Notes under the pieces: model-generated
Told to the model about the DNA's origin: nothing
Database searches by the model: none
Seen by the model: only the letters and a program-made list of their open reading frames with translations
Part shown: positions 1 through 5,117 of the stretch, in pieces
Numbering within the stretch: position 1 is the first letter of the stretch
How the letters are laid out: each line of letters starts with the position of its first letter
Made by a program: the position numbers and the translations under genes
From: Planctomycetaceae bacterium UBA6163
Lineage (GTDB): Bacteria; Planctomycetota; Planctomycetia; Pirellulales; Pirellulaceae
Length of the DNA stretch: 5,117 nucleotides
NCBI GenBank assembly: GCA_002428205.1
Contig: DIUH01000269.1
Span: forward strand, 4,235-9,351
Reading direction: 5' to 3'

Positions 1-153
1 GATGATCCATCGGAATCGAACGATCTTGCGGCCAGCCATCCCGCGGAACTTCACAAAATGATGACCAGGATGGTTGAGAAATTGGGGCGATACAATGCGG
101 TTTATCCGATCGACGCCGTAACGAAGTTGGCCGTCAAGCCGCTTGTCCCCTGA
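1..153 (+). CDS. Sulfatase family protein, C-terminal end (partial, 5' end outside window)
   Basis: Frame 1 is open from the first base and encodes 50 residues before a TGA stop at 151-153. The peptide starts DDPSESNDLAASHPAELHK and ends AVKPLVP. A 'DPsE..nLA..hP..l..l' stretch followed by a short helix and a proline-containing tail is the usual end of planctomycete arylsulfatases (alkaline-phosphatase superfamily), where it follows the final 'lYdL' strand. The catalytic formylglycine site and metal ligands would lie upstream and cannot be seen, so substrate and activity are unknown. The gene ends 22 bases before the next start on the same strand, which suggests co-transcription with the cytochrome and DUF1501 genes. 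The family call comes from the tail alone; another alkaline-phosphatase-fold hydrolase is possible but less likely. Confidence 0.72.
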   Translation, partial: DDPSESNDLAASHPAELHKMMTRMVEKLGRYNAVYPIDAVTKLAVKPLVP

Positions 154-167
154 GCCTGTTTTTGGAC

Positions 168-171
168 GGAG
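168..171 (+). promoter_or_regulatory. Probable ribosome binding site (GGAG) of the PSD1 cytochrome gene
   Basis: GGAG lies 4 bases before the ATG at 176 and 7 bases before the in-frame ATG at 179. It supports initiation here rather than at the upstream in-frame TTG at 143, which sits inside the sulfatase coding region. By spacing alone the ATG at 179 is slightly favoured, and the two choices differ by one Met. Confidence 0.5.
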
Positions 172-175
172 TTTT

Positions 176-3172
176 ATGATGATAAGAGCCGTTTGCATAA
201 TCCTCATATGCTGTGTTCAAATCGGTTGGGCTGCGGTAGCCAGTGCGGTCGATTTCGAACGAGACGTCGCGCCGATTTTGGAGTCTCGTTGCATCTCTTG
301 CCACTCGGCCGATTCGGCGAAGGGTGATGTCCGTCTGGATACCGCTGCGGACCTTGGCGAAACGATCGTGGTCGGAGATGTCGAGGCAAGTCTCCTGGTC
401 GACCAGGTCTCCGGTCCCAACCCTGCGATGCCGAAGGATGCAAAACCGCTGACACCCGATCAAGTTGAGATTTTGAAAGCTTGGGTAGCCGACGGAGCAA
501 AGTGGCCAGAAGGACGGTTGTTGGTCGATCGTCCCGTTCGTGATCTCGATTGGTGGAGTCTGAAACCGCTTGCACCAGCGACCGAAATGTTGTCTGTGAT
601 GGCTAGCGACGATAAACGTAATCCGGTAGATGCGTTCATTCAGGCAAAGGCAAATGAGAAGGGGTTGGTTTTAAATGCCCCAGCAGGCGACGACGTTTTG
701 CTTCGTCGCTTGGTCTTTGATCTGACCGGATTGCCACCGACGGCCAAACAGTTTGCTGATTACAAAGCGAGTGGTCATGAGGCGATGGTAGACGAATTAT
801 TGACGTCCGAATCATTTGGTGAAAAATGGGGCCAGCATTGGTTGGACGTCGCTCGTTATGCCGAAACACACGGATACGACAAAGATAAACCGCGCCCAAA
901 CGCGTGGCCCTACCGCGATTATGTGATCGCATCGTTGAATGCTGACAAACCTTATGACCGATTTGTCCAGGAACAGATCGCCGGTGATGCCCTCTTTCCG
1001 GGAACGTCCGACGGAGTCATCGGACTAGGCTTTCTTGCCGCTGGTCCGTGGGATTTTATCGGTCACGTCGAAGTCGGCGAAAGGAAGCTCGACGGACGAA
1101 TCGCCAAACACCTCGACCGCGACGAGATGATTTCAGCGGTCTATAACGTTTTCGCGAGCACGACGGTTCAGTGTGCCCAGTGTCATCATCATAAGTTTGA
1201 TCCTGTCTTATCAGAAGATTATTACAGACTGCACGCGATTTTTTCCGCGGTCGATCGTGCCGATAGGCCCTATTCCGGCTTAACGCCAACGCAGGAGATC
1301 CAGCGAGAGGAATTGAGTAAGCGCTTGGCGACATTGCGTACCGAGCGAGATGCGGTCGAGCGTGGGATCGCCGAATCGATCAAGCAGCGCGGCGGCGACA
1401 TTGATCAACGAATCGACCAATTGGTCAAGATGGCGACCACAGAACAAAACCCGGCATTCGGTTGGCACAGCCAAATCAGCGGTAGCGATTCGGCGGTGAA
1501 GTGGGTGCAGGTTAACTTGGGCTCGCCACAGAAACTGTCAACCATTCGTCTGGTCCCGGCGTTCGATCGTTATGCAGGCATCGGTGCCGGATTCGGATTT
1601 CCGATTCGATATCGTGTTGAAATTTCGCAAGACAACGATTTCAAGCAGAACGTGCGAGTCGTTTTCGATGGCACGCAGGACGATCTGCCCAATCCCGGCA
1701 AACGCGACGCAGTCTTGAATATCGATGGCGAAGAGGTCGGCGCTATTCGTGTGACCGCCACCAAATTGGCGACACGCAGCAATGACTACATATTCGCCCT
1801 AGGTGAGATCGAAGCGATCGCCGCGTCGAACCAACAAAACGTCGCCTTGGGGGCAGCGGTTTCGTCGTCCGACAGCATTGAACAAGGGCCACGCTGGGGC
1901 ATGAAGAATGTTGTCGATGGCGTCTATTATCGTGAGTTAGACGACCCTGGCTTGCGGGAAGAATTGGCTGCTTTACGTGAGAAACGGTCAGCTATTGAAC
2001 GTGAGTTTCGTACCGACGATGTTGCCAAGCGATTAACGCAGATCGCCGACGAGATGAAGGTAATGGAAGCGGAACTAAAGTCTTTTCCGGTTGGCCCACT
2101 GGTCTATTCCGCCGCGGTTCGATTCGAGTCCGCCGGGCAATTCATCGCCACACAAGGAAAGTCTCGCTCAATCGCCCATTTGCCTCGTGGCGATGTCGCC
2201 AATCCCGGCGAATTGATGGCGGCAGGAATGCCGCCGATCTGGCCCAGTGCTCAAGATGCGTTCCCGGTGGCAGCAGAGAAGAATGAAGTTTCTGCTGACG
2301 CGGTTTCAGGTGACATCGTGACGATCGACGAATCCGCGGCAAGGGCGAGTTTTGCCAAGGCGATGACCAGCAATGACAATCCGCTGTTCTGGCGCAGTAT
2401 CGCTAATCGCGTTTGGCAATGGACGTTCGGCAAACCGATCGTCGGTACGCCCAATGACTTTGGCCGCATGGGGATGGAACCGACGCATCCAGAGTTGCTC
2501 GATTATCTTGCGTCTCGCCTGCGCGATGATCCCCGGCATTCACTCAAAACGCTCGTGCGATTGTTGGTAACCAGCGATGCGTACAAGCGGTCGAGCACGC
2601 ACGACGAAAACAACGGAACGATCGATGGCGACAATCTTTTCTATTGGCGTTCGGATCGACGTCGATTGACCGCCGAAGAGTATCGTGACTCGGTCTTGGC
2701 AGTCAGCGGAAAGTTAAACTTGGATAATCGTGGCGGCCCGAGCTTTAAAGATTTCGTCATCGAAAAACCACAGCACTCGCCTCATTATCAATATCACCTG
2801 CACGACCCCGATGACCCCCAATCGCATCGTCGCACTATCTATCGTTTCATCGTTCGATCGCAACCACACCCGTTTTTGACGGCTCTGGATTGCGCAGATC
2901 CTTCGCAAAGCGTTGCCGCACGGGATGAATCGACTACGGCTCTGCAAGCTTTAACTCAGTGGAACCACCGACTGGTCGAAGCGATGTCGAAGGCGTTCGC
3001 CGACAGGATTGTCCAGCAATCCGATCCGATCGGGTTTGCTTGTCAAACATCGCTGGGACGATTTCCCAGTGACAGCGAGCGACACGTGCTTGAACAACAT
3101 TTACGAGACCACGGCGCTGCAAGCTTAGCCCGAGTTATCTTCAACATGAATGCATTCGTTTATTTGGATTAG
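176..3172 (+). CDS. PSD1 and planctomycete cytochrome c domain-containing protein (PSCyt1-DUF1549-discoidin-like-DUF1553)
   Basis: The product is a 998-residue exported multidomain protein. Residues 1-24 form a signal peptide: a short basic start, a hydrophobic core, and an ASA|VDF cleavage site. About 26-111 is the planctomycete cytochrome c domain (PSCyt1), with heme motif C39-x-x-C42-H43 and a possible distal ligand Met85 in AMPKDAKPLT. About 149-370 is DUF1549, with LLRRLVFDLTGLPPT, the HWLDVARYAE segment and a second CxxCH at 333-337 in CAQCHHHKFDP. A coiled coil (about 373-420), a discoidin-like galactose-binding fold (about 430-551), the start of a second such fold (555-584) and another coiled coil (589-636) follow. 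DUF1553 covers about 722-975, with NRVWQ at 744 leading into PNDFGRMGMEPTHPELLDYLA. The layout agrees with full-length family members and I see no frameshift. A covalently heme-bearing extracytoplasmic protein is expected; its reaction is unknown. Start at ATG 176 (or 179) follows from the GGAG and the signal peptide. It lies between the sulfatase and DUF1501 genes. Confidence 0.93.
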   Translation: MMIRAVCIILICCVQIGWAAVASAVDFERDVAPILESRCISCHSADSAKGDVRLDTAADLGETIVVGDVEASLLVDQVSGPNPAMPKDAKPLTPDQVEILKAWVADGAKWPEGRLLVDRPVRDLDWWSLKPLAPATEMLSVMASDDKRNPVDAFIQAKANEKGLVLNAPAGDDVLLRRLVFDLTGLPPTAKQFADYKASGHEAMVDELLTSESFGEKWGQHWLDVARYAETHGYDKDKPRPNAWPYRDYVIASLNADKPYDRFVQEQIAGDALFPGTSDGVIGLGFLAAGPWDFIGHVEVGERKLDGRIAKHLDRDEMISAVYNVFASTTVQCAQCHHHKFDPVLSEDYYRLHAIFSAVDRADRPYSGLTPTQEIQREELSKRLATLRTERDAVERGIAESIKQRGGDIDQRIDQLVKMATTEQNPAFGWHSQISGSDSAVKWVQVNLGSPQKLSTIRLVPAFDRYAGIGAGFGFPIRYRVEISQDNDFKQNVRVVFDGTQDDLPNPGKRDAVLNIDGEEVGAIRVTATKLATRSNDYIFALGEIEAIAASNQQNVALGAAVSSSDSIEQGPRWGMKNVVDGVYYRELDDPGLREELAALREKRSAIEREFRTDDVAKRLTQIADEMKVMEAELKSFPVGPLVYSAAVRFESAGQFIATQGKSRSIAHLPRGDVANPGELMAAGMPPIWPSAQDAFPVAAEKNEVSADAVSGDIVTIDESAARASFAKAMTSNDNPLFWRSIANRVWQWTFGKPIVGTPNDFGRMGMEPTHPELLDYLASRLRDDPRHSLKTLVRLLVTSDAYKRSSTHDENNGTIDGDNLFYWRSDRRRLTAEEYRDSVLAVSGKLNLDNRGGPSFKDFVIEKPQHSPHYQYHLHDPDDPQSHRRTIYRFIVRSQPHPFLTALDCADPSQSVAARDESTTALQALTQWNHRLVEAMSKAFADRIVQQSDPIGFACQTSLGRFPSDSERHVLEQHLRDHGAASLARVIFNMNAFVYLD

Positions 3173-3176
3173 TTTC

Positions 3177-4604
3177 ATGGACCGACGTAATTTTCTACTA
3201 TCAGGATTCGCCGGAATCGCCCTTGGGGAATTGCTGCGTCAAGACCAAGCAATCGCGACCGACCAGGTGCTGCATCATCCGCCCAAAGTGAAACGGGTGG
3301 TGCAGTTATTTATGGCGGGTGCAGCCAGCCATGTCGACATGTTCGACTACAAGCCGTTGTTAGAAAAACAGAATGGCCAACCGTGGGATCCGGGCGAATC
3401 GGTCGAGCTGTTTCAAAGCAGCCCAGGAGCCTGCTTCGCCAGTCCGTGGAAGTTTAAACCTTACGGCCAATCTGGAAAAATGCTCAGCGAGATCGTTGCG
3501 CCGCTTGGCAACGTGGTCGATGACATTGCGTTTGTACATAACGTGGTCGGTAAGACGGGAGTGCACAGCCAAGGAACACTCCTGCAGACCACAGGCTTTC
3601 AACTACCGGGTTTCCCCAGTGCAGGTGCATGGGTCAGTTACGCACTGGGCAGTGAGAGCGATAACCTACCGAGCTTTGTCGTCCTGCCCGATCACCGTGG
3701 GCTCGCCTCCAACGGTGCGAAAAACTGGGCTAATTCATTTTTGTCGGCTGAACACCAAGGGACCGTGATTCGCCCTGGCAGTTCCGACCCGATCGCAAAC
3801 CTGCATGCACCGACAAGCGACTTTATCACCCGTGAGAATGATCGTGCGGGTTTGGCGGCGCTGGCGCAATTGAACCAACAACACGCATCGGAGCGGATCG
3901 GCGACGATCGATTGATGGCTCGTGTGCGAAGTTATCAACTGGCTGCGGCGATGCAATTGAGCGCCAGCGACGCACTGGATGTATCGTCCGAACCACAATC
4001 GATCAAAGATCTTTATGGTTTATCGCCCGATGGCCCCGGTGTTGATGATTCAACGATTAACGTGCGCGCCGAACAGGAGTTCTTTGGGCGAAAGTGTCTG
4101 ATCGCGCGTCGTTTGCTGGAACGCGGAGTCCGATTCATCCAGATCTGGAGCGGTAACGACAACGGTTTTCCGCGACGAAATTGGGACAGCCATGAAGACG
4201 TCCAGCGGGATCATGAGCCACTGTCCCTTGGCATGGCGACCGGCGCCGCGGGCTTAATTGCTGACTTAAAGCAGCGTGGTATGCTGGACGACACGTTGAT
4301 CTTGTGGACTACCGAGTTCGGCCGTATGCCATGTTCACAGGGCAGCAAAGGGCGAGATCACAATCCGTTTGTCTTCACCAATTGGATGTGTGGCGGAGGA
4401 ATCAAAGGTGGCACGTTCGGTGAAAGCGACCAATGGGGATACAAGCCGCTGGATCGTTCGCGTCCGACAACCGTTTATGATATTCACGCCACGATGTTGC
4501 ATTTATTGGGAATTGACCACACGCGATTAAGCGTCCGGCACAACAGTATCGACCGTCGGCTGACCGATGTTCATGGACACGTAATCCATGAAATGCTGGT
4601 CTGA
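3177..4604 (+). CDS. DUF1501 domain-containing protein (alkaline phosphatase/sulfatase-like fold), probably Tat-exported
   Basis: The product has 475 residues and starts MDRRNFLLSG, a twin-arginine-type motif (RRxFL) followed by a short hydrophobic stretch. A possible cleavage site is AIA|TD after residue 27. The rest is one DUF1501 domain, a relative of sulfatases and alkaline phosphatases. Visible landmarks are SHVDMFDYKP (H52, D54, D57), WDSHED (W336 to D341), LWTTEFGRMP (W377, E380), GRDHNP (D394, H395), then NWMCGGGIKGG, and near the end YDIHATMLHLLGIDH (D435, H437) and DRRLTDVHG. The acidic and His residues resemble metal-site positions of the superfamily, but the family has no established activity and I see no sulfatase-type CxPxR formylglycine motif. 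The ATG at 3177 is chosen over the in-frame ATG at 3150, because 3150 lies inside the previous gene and would put nine residues before the RR motif. The gene begins 4 bases after the PSD1 stop with no clear Shine-Dalgarno sequence, so translational coupling is likely. Confidence 0.93.
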   Translation: MDRRNFLLSGFAGIALGELLRQDQAIATDQVLHHPPKVKRVVQLFMAGAASHVDMFDYKPLLEKQNGQPWDPGESVELFQSSPGACFASPWKFKPYGQSGKMLSEIVAPLGNVVDDIAFVHNVVGKTGVHSQGTLLQTTGFQLPGFPSAGAWVSYALGSESDNLPSFVVLPDHRGLASNGAKNWANSFLSAEHQGTVIRPGSSDPIANLHAPTSDFITRENDRAGLAALAQLNQQHASERIGDDRLMARVRSYQLAAAMQLSASDALDVSSEPQSIKDLYGLSPDGPGVDDSTINVRAEQEFFGRKCLIARRLLERGVRFIQIWSGNDNGFPRRNWDSHEDVQRDHEPLSLGMATGAAGLIADLKQRGMLDDTLILWTTEFGRMPCSQGSKGRDHNPFVFTNWMCGGGIKGGTFGESDQWGYKPLDRSRPTTVYDIHATMLHLLGIDHTRLSVRHNSIDRRLTDVHGHVIHEMLV

Positions 4605-4694
4605 TCGTTAATGATCCGTCGATTGTCCTAAAGACTCAGGCTAGGCATTCGTTTCTGCATCAGCAGCAAAACATCATATCGACATCCAGAGCGG
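4605..4694. other. Short convergent intergenic region, no gene
   Basis: These 90 bases separate the stop of the DUF1501 gene from the stop of the oppositely oriented metal-transport gene. I see no coding potential, no RNA gene and no strong GC-rich hairpin followed by a T run. Only weak inverted repeats occur (GATCG/TGATC near 4603-4616, CCTA/TAGG near 4627-4645). Transcription of the operon may end here by an unrecognised or factor-dependent mechanism. Confidence 0.6.
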
Positions 4695-5117
4695 CTATTC
4701 GCTTTCTTTGGGGATCGGACTGCCGTGCGGATCGGACTCGGGATACTGAGTCTCGCGTTCGAGGTCGTCGCGAATTTGTTTATTGGCGATATGCTCGAAC
4801 CGTTCGGCGTGGTCATGAATCCTGTCGTTGTCCATCCCTGTTTGATCGACAAGATACTGTTCCCACAACCGGTGGGCCCGAACCAAATTGATCGCGGATT
4901 GGTTGCCGGTCGACGACAGTCGATACCCTGATTCGCCATACACTAAATGGCCGCGATGACGTTCGCGACTCAAGATTAACCGAGTCAGCAACAGGTTCGC
5001 TCGCAGGCTTTTGCTGATTTGATCGTGCGACGCGAAAGTATTGGGGGCGCGTTCCTGCAATCGGAAAAGAAATGCCAGAATGTCATCTCGCAAGATCGAT
5101 AGCTCGAGCCGCAGCCC
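4695..5117 (-). CDS. DtxR/MntR-type C-terminal region, probably of a metal ABC transporter permease (partial, 5' end outside window)
   Basis: The reverse-strand frame is open from the right edge to a TAG at 4695-4697, giving 140 visible residues. Residues 10-70 (RDDILAFLFRLQE to GYRLSSTG) look like the winged helix of DtxR-family regulators. Residues 79-110 (VRAHRLWEQYL to IHDHAERFEHI) match the metal-binding and dimerisation helices, and DPHGSPIP at 129-136 is the usual end of the second domain. Candidate metal ligands are H82, E86, H101, E105, E108 and H109. Glu105 stands where DtxR has Cys102, as in Mn-sensing MntR. No ATG occurs in the visible part; an in-frame TTG at 5091-5093 has no Shine-Dalgarno sequence, and the Leu/Arg-rich GLRLELSIL precedes it. 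Planctomycetes are known to carry this module on the C-terminus of ABC-3-type Mn/Fe/Zn permeases, so I infer a permease tail. A free-standing repressor starting at the TTG or off-window is the alternative. Confidence 0.75.
   Translation of the reverse strand, partial: GLRLELSILRDDILAFLFRLQERAPNTFASHDQISKSLRANLLLTRLILSRERHRGHLVYGESGYRLSSTGNQSAINLVRAHRLWEQYLVDQTGMDNDRIHDHAERFEHIANKQIRDDLERETQYPESDPHGSPIPKESE

Noticed and set aside
143..175. In-frame TTG at 143 as the start of the PSD1 gene, adding 11 residues
   Set aside because: It lies inside the end of the sulfatase coding region and would put a polar extension before the signal peptide. The GGAG and the ATGs at 176/179 explain initiation better.
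188..220. Lipoprotein signal (lipobox) in the PSD1 N-terminus because of Cys7, Cys12 and Cys13
   Set aside because: The residues before these cysteines do not fit the lipobox, which needs a small residue just before Cys, and an ordinary ASA cleavage site is present.
204..575. Open frames opposite the PSD1 gene, including 123 and 109 residues
   Set aside because: They are antisense to a well-supported coding region, rich in Arg/Pro/Ser, and show no domain features.
4603..4616. Quasi-palindrome GATCGTTAATGATC just after the DUF1501 stop
   Set aside because: The stem is very short and AT-rich with no T run; GATC-containing words are common throughout the window, so chance is sufficient.
4688..4711. 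AGAGCG/CGCTTT inverted repeat with a T-rich flank as a terminator for the + strand operon
   Set aside because: The stem is only 6 bp with a G-T pair, the T run is interrupted, and it overlaps the end of the opposite gene, whose codons explain the sequence.
4628..4939. 103-residue reverse-strand open frame overlapping the metal-sensor gene
   Set aside because: It overlaps the DtxR-like frame in another register, has no recognisable family features and runs into the intergenic region; it is a shadow frame.

Overview
The window looks like chromosomal DNA of a planctomycete, most likely a Rhodopirellula/Pirellula-type member of the Pirellulales. This rests on the protein families: a cytochrome protein of the PSCyt1-DUF1549-DUF1553 (PSD1) type followed by a DUF1501 protein is a hallmark of Planctomycetes, and here the pair follows the end of a sulfatase gene. 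The moderate GC content, judged by eye, and the weak or absent Shine-Dalgarno sequences also fit. No species can be named from the sequence alone.

Layout. Bases 1-153 (+) are the last 50 codons of a sulfatase-like gene whose body lies off the left edge. After a 22-base gap comes the main gene, 176-3172 (+), encoding a secreted 998-residue multidomain protein. Its order is signal peptide, planctomycete cytochrome c domain with a CxxCH heme motif, DUF1549 with a second CxxCH, a coiled coil, a discoidin-like insert, a second coiled coil and DUF1553. Only 4 bases later 3177-4604 (+) encodes a 475-residue DUF1501 protein (alkaline-phosphatase/sulfatase-like fold) with a twin-arginine-type N-terminus. 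The tight spacing suggests one operon. From the right edge, 5117-4695 (-) is a convergent partial gene. Its visible 140 residues are a DtxR/MntR-type winged helix plus metal-binding dimerisation domain, probably the C-terminal tail of a metal ABC-transporter permease rather than a free repressor. The 90 bases between the convergent genes hold no gene and no convincing terminator.

How the genes may work together (inference). The sulfatase, heme protein and DUF1501 protein all look exported and probably act together outside the cytoplasm, plausibly on sulfated polysaccharide. The biochemical role of PSD1 and DUF1501 proteins is not established. The right-hand gene belongs to metal (Mn/Fe/Zn) uptake and is unrelated to the operon. 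No RNA gene, mobile element, CRISPR array or long repeat was found.
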